Shown here: positions 26,816 through 34,980 of the stretch, in pieces
Numbering within the stretch: the stretch's first letter is position 1
How the letters are laid out: each line of letters opens with the position of its first letter
Assembly (NCBI RefSeq): GCF_004799665.1
Contig: NZ_CP031310.1
Location: 1,046,887-1,110,886 of the forward strand
Source: Halapricum salinum
GTDB lineage: Archaea > Halobacteriota > Halobacteria > Halobacteriales > Haloarculaceae
Direction of reading: 5' to 3'
DNA: 64,000 nt
Position numbers and translations under genes: made by a program
Notes under the pieces: model-generated
Database searches by the model: none
What the model saw: only the letters and a program-made list of their open reading frames with translations
Told to the model about the DNA's origin: nothing

Positions 26816-26858
26816 CCGGAAGGACAGATCCAGCGTCTGCGCGGAGTGAGTCAGACTG
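26816..26858 (-). repeat. Direct repeat copy 1: displaced nadC 3' end
   Basis: Forty-three bases that match 29476-29518 at all but one position. Read on the minus strand they spell the C-terminus of NadC (SLTHSAQTLDLSFR) and here continue TG-stop, a clean gene end. It is detached from the rest of nadC by about 2.66 kb, so it is a relic of the original gene end. The downstream PQQ-propeller gene uses a stop codon inside this copy. Confidence 0.9.
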
Positions 26859-28119
26859 AATTACTACTCCGGACGGCGACGATTCGATCGTCGGTGAGCG
26901 CGTACACGTCACCGAATGCGACGGCCGGCGCGCCTCGTAGACGCAGGTCTTCCTGCCAGCGAATCTCGCCGTCGGTCGCGTCGACGATTGCCAGTCCCTC
27001 GGGGCCGCCGAGGACGACAGCGTCGTCGGCAACTACCGGTGGATACGCCCAGGCAGGATCGCCAATCAGATCTCGGAGTGGCTCGTCCAGGCTCCACTGG
27101 CGAGACCCACTGGACGTGGCGAGTGCGATCAGTCCATCGTCCTCGTGGGGTGCGTACAGCGTCTCCGTGTCGACGCCGACACCGATCCTCGCACCGGAGA
27201 GATCAGCTCGCCAGTTCTCAGAGCCGTCGTCGCTGTCGAGTGCGACGACCGTGCCGGGTTCGGAAGACGGATCAGGTCCACCGCGGCTGCCGTCGGTGAG
27301 CACGAATACCTGACCCTCGTGTATCGCTGGTGCTTCGTAGATCGGCTCGGTGAATTGCTCTTCCCACTCAACACTCCAGTCGTCGGTGTCGAAGCCGACG
27401 ACCAATCCGGATCGACTGCCGTCGACACGCAACGCGTGGGCTGCGACATCGTCCCCGACTGCGAGGCCGCCGTCGCTTCCGTTCTCGCGAGTCCGTTCGG
27501 TCGAAATGGAGTTCCCCGTCTCGGGATCGATACGTGCGACGGACCCCGAGAGGTACAGTTTCTCGTGATTTCCGGTCAGCCTGTCGCCGTATAAGAGCCC
27601 TGTCTCGTCCGTCCAGACCAGTTTCTCCTCTGCTGGGTTGATTCGGTCCCGTCGATACTTACTGTGGATGAAGACCTCACTTCCGGCGACGACAGGTGCC
27701 GGTGTCCGGGCGAACGCTGATGATTTGAGGTCGTCGTCAGCGATGTCGGTGAGGCGCCACAGCTGTTCCGGCTCCGTGCGGTGGACGGCCGTCGGCTCGT
27801 AGTCGGTATCGACCGCAGTCGCGTAGACGGCGCGGTCTGTGACTGCAATCCCGGGTCGAGATACGTAGTCCAGCGATCGGTGATCTGGGATCGTCAGTGA
27901 CTCTCCGTATCCCCAGAGTCGTTCGACTTCGTAGGGAGCTTCAAGCCGTGTTTTCGCCTGACCGGTCTGGGCGAGGTCGCCTCGATACATCGGCCACTTT
28001 TCGGTGTCGGACGCATCAAGCGGTTCTCCCGGGGTCTCTTTGCCTGAGAGCATCGAACACCCGGAGAGCGTAAGCATCCCGCCTGTTGCGAGAACTTGCC
28101 GACGAGTTAGTAGCCTCAT
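26851..28119 (-). CDS. Tat lipoprotein with PQQ-like beta-propeller repeats
   Basis: A 422-residue exported protein. Tat motif TRRQVLATGG and lipobox LSGCS give a lipid-anchored protein. The rest contains recurring propeller-blade motifs of the PQQ/BamB type: WPMYRGDLAQTG, EQLWRLTD, GTVVALDSDDGSENWRADL, SGSRQWSLDEPL, DATDGEIRWQEDL. Such propellers are binding scaffolds, and only some bind PQQ; no redox partner is seen. It starts three bases after the stop of the Tat-exported gene upstream, so the two form one transcript inside the island. Its last residues (SSNSV) and stop run into the nadC repeat. Confidence 0.78.
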   Translation of the reverse strand: MRLLTRRQVLATGGMLTLSGCSMLSGKETPGEPLDASDTEKWPMYRGDLAQTGQAKTRLEAPYEVERLWGYGESLTIPDHRSLDYVSRPGIAVTDRAVYATAVDTDYEPTAVHRTEPEQLWRLTDIADDDLKSSAFARTPAPVVAGSEVFIHSKYRRDRINPAEEKLVWTDETGLLYGDRLTGNHEKLYLSGSVARIDPETGNSISTERTRENGSDGGLAVGDDVAAHALRVDGSRSGLVVGFDTDDWSVEWEEQFTEPIYEAPAIHEGQVFVLTDGSRGGPDPSSEPGTVVALDSDDGSENWRADLSGARIGVGVDTETLYAPHEDDGLIALATSSGSRQWSLDEPLRDLIGDPAWAYPPVVADDAVVLGGPEGLAIVDATDGEIRWQEDLRLRGAPAVAFGDVYALTDDRIVAVRSSNSV

Positions 28120-28122
28120 ATA

Positions 28123-29310
28123 TTATATAGTGAATTTGACTTGATCCATTAGATCAATGAAGTGCGAATCAATATATCGGTTAAAATCCATTCCTTCTAA
28201 TTCATACCATGTTGCTTTCGAGTGGACCCTGCCAACTGGCTGGTATGATCCAAACCAAGAGCTTTTTTGAACCGTTCTATCAACATCAGCCAACGAACCA
28301 GGATTAACGCTAGCTGTGTACTTCTGGGTATGGTTGCTTCCTATTGACACTCTCCATTTGCCAAGATCTTCCCATGGATCACTCTCGTCGTAAGTTTGCA
28401 CATCGTGCTGAGTGTAGGTGTTGCTGGTAGACACATTGATTCCCGGAGGCCAGGAGATACTAATTCCTGCACTCCAAGTTTCACTCACTTGGCCAGTCAC
28501 ATCCGACCTAGGGTATCGACTTTCATGTTTCATATCTGCATTGTCGTCCCATTCGTGCTCAAGTACCAACTCAGTATTTCTGATTGAGTCATCAACACCA
28601 TCCAGGGCTCCACCACCCATCTCTGAGAAGGAAACAATTCCGTATGCATCGTTTTCAGTGTCAGATTCGTGATACCTATAACAATCCACCTTGGTGAAGA
28701 ATTTCCCGTAATCTTCGACTGTATTTGTTTCTATAGTTTCTGTAATCTTGTTCCAGTCGTTAAAGTCACCTGTTGAACTTGTTCCAATACTGTATTCAGA
28801 TTGTGTTTGTAGTCTATCTGAACCACTATCTCGGGAGCCAATTCGATCAAGGTGTTTATCAGCTTCGTTAAATGTGTCTTCTATTTGTTGTTTGTTAGTC
28901 GTTAGCTCCCGTGATCGCCTCCCATTATCCCTTCCCTGACGTGAGGCTGGTATGTCATATCCAATGAATTCTTTGATAATCCCATCATCCACCCCAAGGT
29001 TGTAAGCACGAATTGGTTTTTGCTTGGGAAGCGAAAGCGCAATCCCATCGTTGTTCAAATCACTTTCTTCGACAAACTCGTCAAAGTACTTGGCTCTGAT
29101 AGTCTGTAGGTTTCGCCGTGAAAGCGGTATCGAAGGCGCACGGGACCGGACAAAGGCTTTCCCATTTCGCTTGACGATAGGTGCTTCTTCACTCTTTCCT
29201 GGTCTGGCCTCGGCAGCACCGGTCGTGCCTATTGAACTCACAAACAGGCCAAGGCCCGTTGAGCCCAATAATTTGAGTGTCTTTCTACGGTTATAATTGT
29301 CTTCAGACAT
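28123..29310 (-). CDS. Tat-exported protein of unknown function, AT-rich gene
   Basis: A 395-residue protein. Tat signal NRRKTLKLLGSTGLGLFVSS with likely cleavage after TGAAEA. The mature part has a charged helical region (ELTTNKQQIEDTFNEADKHLDRIG) then a Ser/Thr/Trp-rich part (GISISWPPGINVSTSNTYTQHD, WRVSIGSNHTQKYTASVNPGS) suggestive of beta structure; no family recognised. Base composition is clearly lower in GC than any other gene in the window and codons often end in A or T, a sign of recent acquisition. Start at MSEDNYNRRK; six residues further upstream is possible. Confidence 0.72.
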   Translation of the reverse strand: MSEDNYNRRKTLKLLGSTGLGLFVSSIGTTGAAEARPGKSEEAPIVKRNGKAFVRSRAPSIPLSRRNLQTIRAKYFDEFVEESDLNNDGIALSLPKQKPIRAYNLGVDDGIIKEFIGYDIPASRQGRDNGRRSRELTTNKQQIEDTFNEADKHLDRIGSRDSGSDRLQTQSEYSIGTSSTGDFNDWNKITETIETNTVEDYGKFFTKVDCYRYHESDTENDAYGIVSFSEMGGGALDGVDDSIRNTELVLEHEWDDNADMKHESRYPRSDVTGQVSETWSAGISISWPPGINVSTSNTYTQHDVQTYDESDPWEDLGKWRVSIGSNHTQKYTASVNPGSLADVDRTVQKSSWFGSYQPVGRVHSKATWYELEGMDFNRYIDSHFIDLMDQVKFTI

Positions 29311-29475
29311 CAAATGGCAATTTAACAAAGAGTGAAAAAATGTTTCTATATGAGTCTAATATATTATGTTCTGGGTGCTCTTCTATTTAATTGCTCTACA
29401 GTACTACAGTAGCAAGAATTTGAATTGAAAATCCGATAGCCAATGATGTTCAGCGAAGCCTCACAACCCGCCTGA
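29311..29475. promoter_or_regulatory. AT-rich leader of the island operon
   Basis: These 165 bases between the Tat gene and the nadC end are very AT-rich and include candidate leftward TATA boxes (catataga near 29345; cataatatatta near 29356-29367). Two tandem copies of ctacagta occur at 29396-29411, and most of this block reads as an inverted repeat around the central gta. No open frame. Confidence 0.4.
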
Positions 29476-30282
29476 CCGGAAGGACAGATCCAGCGTCTGC
29501 GCGGAGTGGGTCAGACTGCCCATCGAGATGACGTCGACGCCCGTCGCCGCGTAATCGGGCACGTCGGCGACGGTGATCCCGCCGGAGGCCTCCGCGAGCA
29601 CGTCCGCCTCGGCCGCACGGAGTCGCTCGACAGCCCGCTCGGTCTCGTCGGGGGACAGATTGTCCAGCAAGACGATATCTGCGCCGGCCTCGGCGGCCCG
29701 AGGCGCGTCCTCAGGGCTCTCGACCTCGACTTCGATCTTGGTCGTGAACGAGGCCCGCTCTCGAAAGTGCTTGATTGCTCCGGTCAGCCCCATCTCGGCG
29801 ACGTGGTTGTCCTTGACCATCACCATGTGCGAGAGATCCAGCCGGTGGGTGTCGCCGCCCCCCGCCACGACCGCCCGTTTCTCGATGCCGCGCAGACCGG
29901 GCGTGGTCTTTCGAGTGCAGGCGATCCGGACCGACTCGTCGACTTCACGAGCGCGCTTGACAGCCTCGCGCGTCTTCGTCGCGACTCCGGAGGCGTGTCC
30001 GGTGATATTGACGGCAACGCGCTCGCCCCGGAGCGTTTCCTGTGCAGGGCCGTCGGTCCTGAGAACGACGTCACCGGCGTCGGCTCGGTCGCCGTTCTCG
30101 ACAGTCGTCTCGACGTCGACGTCGAGATACTCGAAGACGGCCGTCGCGGCGTCGAGGCCGGCGACGACGCCGTCCTCTTTGGCGACGAGTCGACCCTGCG
30201 TTTCGCCTGGAACGTGGTTCGTGACGTCGTGATGGCCCAGGTCTTCCTGAAGCCAGCGTTCGATTGTGCTGTCTGGAATCAT
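29461..30282 (-). CDS. nadC: Nicotinate-nucleotide pyrophosphorylase (carboxylating)
   Basis: A 273-residue type II phosphoribosyltransferase that turns quinolinate and PRPP into nicotinate mononucleotide, the third step of de novo NAD synthesis. Motifs: EDLGHHDVTNHV near the N-terminus, TRKTTPGLRGIEKRAV (PRPP/quinolinate site), GGGDTHRLDLSHMVMVKDNH, EVEVES, DIVLLDNLSP, and EASGGI near the end. It follows nadB by seven bases in the order nadA-nadB-nadC. The final four residues appear to come from the integrated island. Confidence 0.95.
   Translation of the reverse strand: MIPDSTIERWLQEDLGHHDVTNHVPGETQGRLVAKEDGVVAGLDAATAVFEYLDVDVETTVENGDRADAGDVVLRTDGPAQETLRGERVAVNITGHASGVATKTREAVKRAREVDESVRIACTRKTTPGLRGIEKRAVVAGGGDTHRLDLSHMVMVKDNHVAEMGLTGAIKHFRERASFTTKIEVEVESPEDAPRAAEAGADIVLLDNLSPDETERAVERLRAAEADVLAEASGGITVADVPDYAATGVDVISMGSLTHSAQTLDLSFRSGGL
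29476..29518 (-). repeat. Direct repeat copy 2: 3' end of functional nadC
   Basis: Partner of 26816-26858, with one mismatch (G for A at 29509 versus 26849). It lies in frame inside nadC and codes the last conserved residues (SLTHSAQTLDLSFR); beyond it the gene ends SGGL-stop instead of TG-stop. Confidence 0.9.
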
Positions 30283-30289
30283 CGGCGTG

Positions 30290-31807
30290 TCAGTCCGCGG
30301 TCGTCTCAGCGGCCTCGGCGAGGTAGTGCGTGCCGCGGCTTTCGGGGTTCTCGCTGGCGGCGCGAGCGATCAGGAGTGCGGTGATCGAGGCGTGGCGGAG
30401 TTCGTACAGCGAGCGCGATGTTCGAGTGCGGACGTAGGCGTCGACCTCGCCCTTCAGGCGGCGGAGGACGCCCTGGGCGCGGTTGAGATCCTCGGGCGTG
30501 CGTTCGAGTCCGACGTACTCGTCCATCACGCGGCGGAGGCGGTGGAACTTGTCGCGGGCGAACTTTTCGGGAAGTTCGGGGTCGCGGTTCAGGAGTTCCG
30601 GTGCCTCCATCGTCTGGACCTCGCGACCGACCGCGTCCTCACCGGCGCGGAGACCCCAGACGAGGCCTTCGAGCAAACTCGTGCTGGCGAGGCGGTTCGC
30701 GCCGTGGACGCCCGTGCGGGCGGTCTCGCCGACGGCGTACAGATCGTCTAGCGAGGCGCGGCCGCGGTCGTCGACGGCGACGCCGCCACACAGGAAGTGC
30801 TCGGCAGCCGCGACCGGGATACCGTCCGTGTAGTCGATCCCACCGTCCTCGCACAGCTCGACGAGGTCCGGAAACTCCCTTTCGAAGTCGAGCGGCGAGA
30901 CGTCGAGCCGGACCTCGCCCGTCTGCTCGCGTTCGGTCTCGACGGCTCTGGCCACGACGTCCCGCGGCGCGAGTTCGGCGTCGTCATGATAGTCAGGCAT
31001 GAAGCGCTCGCCGTCGCCATTCTTGAGGAGCGCGCCCTCGCCGCGAACCGCTTCGGAGACGAGGAACTGTTCCTCGGCGTCTACGCATACAGTCGGATGG
31101 AACTGGACGTACTCCATATCCGCGACGTCCGCACCGGCCAGCGCGGCCATGCCGATCCCGTCGCCGGTCATCCCCACGGGATTCGTGGAGTTGGGGTAGA
31201 GTTCGCCGATCCCGCCCGTGGCGAGGATCGTCGCGCCCGCGAAGGTGGGTTCGACCTCGCCGTCGTGTTCGAGCATCGCACCGTAGACGCGACCTTCGTG
31301 GCGAACGAGGTCGAGAGCGGCGGTGTCCTCGCGGATCTCGACGCTGTCGTGGGCGTCCAGATAGTTCAGGAACGGGACGTGGATCGCCTTGCCGGTCGAG
31401 GCGTCGACGTGCAGGATGCGCTCGTCGCTGTGGGCGGCCTCCTGACCGAAGTCGAGGTCCTGTTTGCTCGCGGGTGAACCCGCGCCGTCAGCCCGGTCGA
31501 ATTCGACATCGAGCGTCTCCAGCAGGACGTCCCGGACGGCGTCGTTGGCGTTCTCGACGAGGACGTCGACGGCGTCGGGGTCGGCGGTGCCGTCGCTGGC
31601 CTCGATGATGTCTGCTTTGAACTGCTCGGGGTCGTCCTTCGAGACGGCGATGCCGCCCTGGGCCCACCACGACGAAGAGCCCTCGGGCTGGGTGGCTTTG
31701 GTCGCCATTGTCACGTCGGCACCCTCACGGACAGCCGCGAGCGCGGCCGCACAGCCGGCGATACCCGAGCCGATCACGAGGACGTCGGTAGTGGTCTCGC
31801 TCATCAT
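30290..31807 (-). CDS. nadB: L-aspartate oxidase
   Basis: A 505-residue FAD enzyme that oxidises L-aspartate to iminoaspartate for NadA. FAD site LVIGSGIAGCAAALAA at the N-terminus, SSWWAQGGIAV, HVDASTGKAIH, GGIGELYPNSTNP, EYVQFHPTV, the active-site region HFLCGGVAVD, and TGVHGANRLASTSLLEGLVWG. The C-terminal helical domain ends near TTAD. Two Met codons in tandem mark the start, four to seven bases after the nadA stop; the upstream frame is antisense noise. Confidence 0.95.
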   Translation of the reverse strand: MMSETTTDVLVIGSGIAGCAAALAAVREGADVTMATKATQPEGSSSWWAQGGIAVSKDDPEQFKADIIEASDGTADPDAVDVLVENANDAVRDVLLETLDVEFDRADGAGSPASKQDLDFGQEAAHSDERILHVDASTGKAIHVPFLNYLDAHDSVEIREDTAALDLVRHEGRVYGAMLEHDGEVEPTFAGATILATGGIGELYPNSTNPVGMTGDGIGMAALAGADVADMEYVQFHPTVCVDAEEQFLVSEAVRGEGALLKNGDGERFMPDYHDDAELAPRDVVARAVETEREQTGEVRLDVSPLDFEREFPDLVELCEDGGIDYTDGIPVAAAEHFLCGGVAVDDRGRASLDDLYAVGETARTGVHGANRLASTSLLEGLVWGLRAGEDAVGREVQTMEAPELLNRDPELPEKFARDKFHRLRRVMDEYVGLERTPEDLNRAQGVLRRLKGEVDAYVRTRTSRSLYELRHASITALLIARAASENPESRGTHYLAEAAETTAD

Positions 31808-31811
31808 CCCA

Positions 31812-32942
31812 TCAAATCTCCAGCATCCGATCGAGGGCCAGTTTGGCCAGTTCCTTCTCTTCGGGCGCGACCTCGATGACGTTGCGCTCACGGCCTTCGA
31901 CCAGCTCTTCGAGCACCCACGTGAGGTAGTTGGGGTCGATCTGGCGCATGGCGTTGCAGTCCATGCAGGCCTCACCGCACAGCGGCAGGACGTTCACCTC
32001 GGGATGCCAGCGCTGGAGGTGGTTGGTGAGGTGGATCTCGGTGCCGATCGCCCAGGTGTCACCCGGATCGGCGTTCTCGATGGTCTCGGTGATCGTCGCG
32101 GTCGAGCCAGCTTTGTCCGCCGCTTCGACGACTTCGCGGCGGCACTCGGGGTGGACGATGACCTTGGCGTCCTCGTGCTCGGCGCGGATCTGCTCGATGT
32201 GGTCGACCCGGAAGCGCTCGTGAACCTGACAGTAGCCGTCCCAGAGGATGACGTCGTTCTCGACGGCCTTGGCAGCGTCCTTCGATTCGGGGTCCCAGGG
32301 GTCCCACTCCACGGTTTCATCTTCCATCCCCAACCTGTGGGCGGTGTTCTCCCCGAGGTGTTTGTCCGGCAGAAAGAGGACCTTGTCGCCCTTCTCGAAG
32401 GCGTACTCGAAGGCCTTGTGGGCGTTCGAGGAGGTACAGACCAGTCCGCCCTGCTCGGCACAGAACGCCTTCAGGTCGGCGTAGCTGTTCATGTAGGTGA
32501 TCGGGATGATGTCGGCGTCGGTCTCGGCAGTGATCTCGGCCCAGGCGGCGTCGACCTGCAGCGCTTCGGCCATGCCCGCCATCGGGCAGGAGGCCTCCAT
32601 ACTCGGGAGGATCACCGACTGGGAGTCGTCGATGATGATGTCGGCGGACTCGGCCATGAACGTCACCCCGCCGAAGATGACGTACTTCGCGTCAGAGTTG
32701 GCGGCTTCCTTGCTCAACTGGTAGGAGTCGCCGATGAAGTCCGAATGATCGACGATCTCCCGGCGCTGGTAGTTGTGCCCCAGGATGACGACATCCTCAC
32801 CCAGTTCCTCCAGGGCAGCGTCGATCCGGCGGGTTCGCTCGTCCTCGTCGAGGTCCCGGTATTCCGGCGGGAGCTGTTCGAGGTTGTCGTACTTGAACAG
32901 ACTCAGATCAGTCTCGAACGCCGCCGTTTCCATTGCTGGCAT
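31812..32942 (-). CDS. nadA: Quinolinate synthase
   Basis: A 376-residue enzyme condensing iminoaspartate with dihydroxyacetone phosphate to quinolinate, using a 4Fe-4S cluster. The cluster cysteines are recognisable in SCPMAGMA, the CTSSNA segment and CGEACMDCNAM. Other motifs: ILGHNYQRREI, GDSYQLSK, FGGVTFMAE, and HPECRREVV. It leads the nadA-nadB-nadC operon. MPAMETAAF has two possible Met starts three codons apart; a 13-base palindrome sits directly upstream. Confidence 0.95.
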   Translation of the reverse strand: MPAMETAAFETDLSLFKYDNLEQLPPEYRDLDEDERTRRIDAALEELGEDVVILGHNYQRREIVDHSDFIGDSYQLSKEAANSDAKYVIFGGVTFMAESADIIIDDSQSVILPSMEASCPMAGMAEALQVDAAWAEITAETDADIIPITYMNSYADLKAFCAEQGGLVCTSSNAHKAFEYAFEKGDKVLFLPDKHLGENTAHRLGMEDETVEWDPWDPESKDAAKAVENDVILWDGYCQVHERFRVDHIEQIRAEHEDAKVIVHPECRREVVEAADKAGSTATITETIENADPGDTWAIGTEIHLTNHLQRWHPEVNVLPLCGEACMDCNAMRQIDPNYLTWVLEELVEGRERNVIEVAPEEKELAKLALDRMLEI

Positions 32943-32943
32943 T

Positions 32944-32956
32944 ACAGGTCACCTGT
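32944..32956. promoter_or_regulatory. Palindrome at the nadA start, possible operator
   Basis: ACAGGT-C-ACCTGT, a perfect six-base inverted repeat, lies one base upstream of the nadA start codon. In a leaderless operon this position overlaps or abuts the transcription start, where a bound repressor would block initiation. No known NAD repressor site is matched. Confidence 0.4.
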
Positions 32957-33127
32957 GATATCTCGCCGTACGGACTGGCCGATTGAAAAGATTTTGCCTT
33001 CAATATCGAACTCGGCAGAGTATTTTTCACCTCGTGTCGCTATCGAACACGTATATTTTGGCACTCACTCACACGGGAGTTGACACTCAAGATGGCCGTT
33101 TCGCGAACGGGTCGAGAAGGGGGCGTC

Positions 33128-33274
33128 CTACTGCTCGCGGTCGGATTGGCGCTGTTCGATCTCCTCGATGGCGGGGTCTTTGACGCTATCGCCGTCGCGG
33201 CCGTAGACAAAGAAGACGGGGAGGAGGAACGCCGCAAGGCCGGTGGCCGACAGCGCGAATGCGATCTCCCACAT
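33128..33274 (-). CDS. Small single-span membrane protein (48 aa)
   Basis: Starts MWEIAFALSATGLAAFLLPVFFVYGRDGD, one membrane helix, and ends in an acidic/polar tail (DPAIEEIEQRQSDREQ). The composition is that of a genuine small membrane protein. It sits between the amidohydrolase gene (25 bases upstream, same strand) and nadA. No family recognised. Confidence 0.6.
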   Translation of the reverse strand: MWEIAFALSATGLAAFLLPVFFVYGRDGDSVKDPAIEEIEQRQSDREQ

Positions 33275-33299
33275 ACCAACTCCTACTGTCGCGAGCGGG

Positions 33300-34823
33300 T
33301 TAGCCGTTTCGAACGACGATCTCGCCGTCGACGACCGTCATCGCCACGTCGATCCTGCCGATCTCGGCGTCCGGAACCTCCCAGGGAGACGCATCGAGCA
33401 CCACGAAGTCCGCCCGCTTGCCGCCCTCGATCGTGCCCAGCCGGCCCTCGTCGAAGCCCGCGTACGCGCTCCCGAGCGTGTACGCCTGCAGCGCCTCGGT
33501 CACCGACAGTCGCTGGCTCGGCTCGGGTGCCGTGACGGCCTGTTCGATCCCGTAGAGCGGGTCCAGGGGCATGCAGTCGCTGCCGAACGCCAGCGTCGCG
33601 CCCGCCGCCCGGAGCGCGCCGAACTGATTGGTTCGCTCGCGTCGCTCGACGCCCAGGGCCGTGTCGTAGAGCCCACCTTCGCGCGCCCAGCGGTGGAAGT
33701 TCGGCTGTGCCGAGACGACGACCTCGTTCGCCCCGAGCCGTTCGATCAACGCCTCGGTCAGTACTTCTGCGTGCTCGATCCGATGCCGTCGAGGGTCGAT
33801 TCCGTCGTAGGTATCGAGCGTCGTCTCGATCGCCTCGTCGCCGATGGCGTGGGTCGTCATCTGGAGTCCGGCGGCGTCGACCCGGTCGGCCAACTCGCGG
33901 AGCTCGTCGGGGCCGACGACCCACGCCCCAGTGTCGTCGGTGTCGGCGTAGGGCTCCGAGAGTTTCGCCGTCCGGCCGCCGATCGAGCCGTCGGTGTAGG
34001 TTTTGATCGCACCCGTTCGGACGCGGTCGCTGCCGTGGTTGGTCCGCAAGCCGGCCTCGCTGACGGCGTCCAGAAAGTCCGACCAGTAGTTGCAGCGCAC
34101 CCGAAGGTCGAGTTCGCCTGCGAGATCGAGATCGCGGTAGATCCCGGGGACGTGGGGGTTGCGGATCATGTCGTGGACGCCGGTGACGCCGCGTTCGAGC
34201 GCGACCGACTGGGCGGCCAGCAGGTACTCCCGAGTCGTCTCGGCGTCGGGCGCGATGGCGTCGGTGATCACGCCGACGGCGTCTTCGACGAGGACACCAG
34301 TCGGTTTGCCATTGGTGGTACGGACGTCTTGCTCCGGTAGATCCCCGGCGAAGCGATCGAGGACGACGCTGTTGACCGAGACGACGTGCAGATCTTCCCG
34401 GAAGGCCGCGACTGGGCGCTTCTCACTCACGCGATCGAGATCCTCGCGGGTGAGATAGCGCGACTCCTCCCAGGTCGACTCGTCGTAGCCGAACCCGAGC
34501 ACCCAGTCGTCGGCGCCTTCGGCGTGGGCGGCGAACGCGTCGACTGCCTCCTCGGGTCCAGCCACGTCGGCGAGGTCGGCCTCGACGGTCCGCCGGCCGA
34601 GGACATCCATGTGAGTGTGGGCGTCGATGAAGCCAGGGAGCAGCGTCCTGCCGCCGAGGTCGACGACGTCGGTTTCGACGCCCTCCAGGAACTGGACCTC
34701 CGACGCCCGGCCGACGCGGACGATCCGGCCGTCCCGGACGGCCACCGCCTCGAAGCACTCGTCGGGATCGGTGAGCGTGTGGCCGTCGGCGTTCGTGAAG
34801 ATGCGGTCTGCGGCCGCTGTCAT
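33300..34823 (-). CDS. Amidohydrolase family protein (YtcJ-like, Amidohydro_3)
   Basis: A 507-residue metal-dependent hydrolase. LLPGFIDAHTHMD carries the first metal HxH; a metal-bridging lysine region lies near GAIKTYTDGSIGGRTA; TTHAIGDEAIE and RIEHAEV supply later His ligands; FGSDCMPLDPLYGI supplies the final Asp. Members hydrolyse amides or related bonds in varied small molecules; the substrate cannot be read from sequence. Length is normal and it is cytoplasmic. The downstream small membrane gene may be cotranscribed. Confidence 0.88.
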   Translation of the reverse strand: MTAAADRIFTNADGHTLTDPDECFEAVAVRDGRIVRVGRASEVQFLEGVETDVVDLGGRTLLPGFIDAHTHMDVLGRRTVEADLADVAGPEEAVDAFAAHAEGADDWVLGFGYDESTWEESRYLTREDLDRVSEKRPVAAFREDLHVVSVNSVVLDRFAGDLPEQDVRTTNGKPTGVLVEDAVGVITDAIAPDAETTREYLLAAQSVALERGVTGVHDMIRNPHVPGIYRDLDLAGELDLRVRCNYWSDFLDAVSEAGLRTNHGSDRVRTGAIKTYTDGSIGGRTAKLSEPYADTDDTGAWVVGPDELRELADRVDAAGLQMTTHAIGDEAIETTLDTYDGIDPRRHRIEHAEVLTEALIERLGANEVVVSAQPNFHRWAREGGLYDTALGVERRERTNQFGALRAAGATLAFGSDCMPLDPLYGIEQAVTAPEPSQRLSVTEALQAYTLGSAYAGFDEGRLGTIEGGKRADFVVLDASPWEVPDAEIGRIDVAMTVVDGEIVVRNG

Positions 34824-34980
34824 GTCCCACTCGCCGTGGCCGAGCGACTTACCCCTTGTGCCGGGCGGGCGGTTGGCGAATGTCGGCCCTATGTTGGCGC
34901 AATTCTAGAGAGTCTTTGCCGCCACTCTGCACAAATGTTGAAAATTTTACTTGAGGTGGGCTGTCGTCGGATAGGGTGCT

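Larger units (their letters stand above)
26859..29475 (-). mobile_element. Putative island integrated at the 3' end of nadC
   Basis: The segment lies between two 43-base copies of the nadC 3' end, the pattern left by site-specific integration into the end of a gene: the element supplies a replacement end (copy at 29476-29518, now reading SFRSGGL) and the old end (SFRTG) is pushed to the far side. It carries two genes for exported proteins. The one nearer nadC (28123-29310) and the 165 bases before it are visibly AT-richer than the surroundings. No integrase or transposase is inside, so it would be a non-autonomous or decayed element. Recombination between non-identical genomes is an alternative. 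Confidence 0.6.

Noticed and set aside
26640-27032. Minus-strand 130-residue frame next to the orphan nadC end
   Set aside because: Out of frame with the propeller protein, Ser/Thr-rich and without a promoter; the small gene at 26507-26647 explains the real coding there.
26859-29475. Insertion sequence or transposon
   Set aside because: No transposase frame and no inverted terminal repeats; the flanking repeats are a gene end, pointing to site-specific integration.
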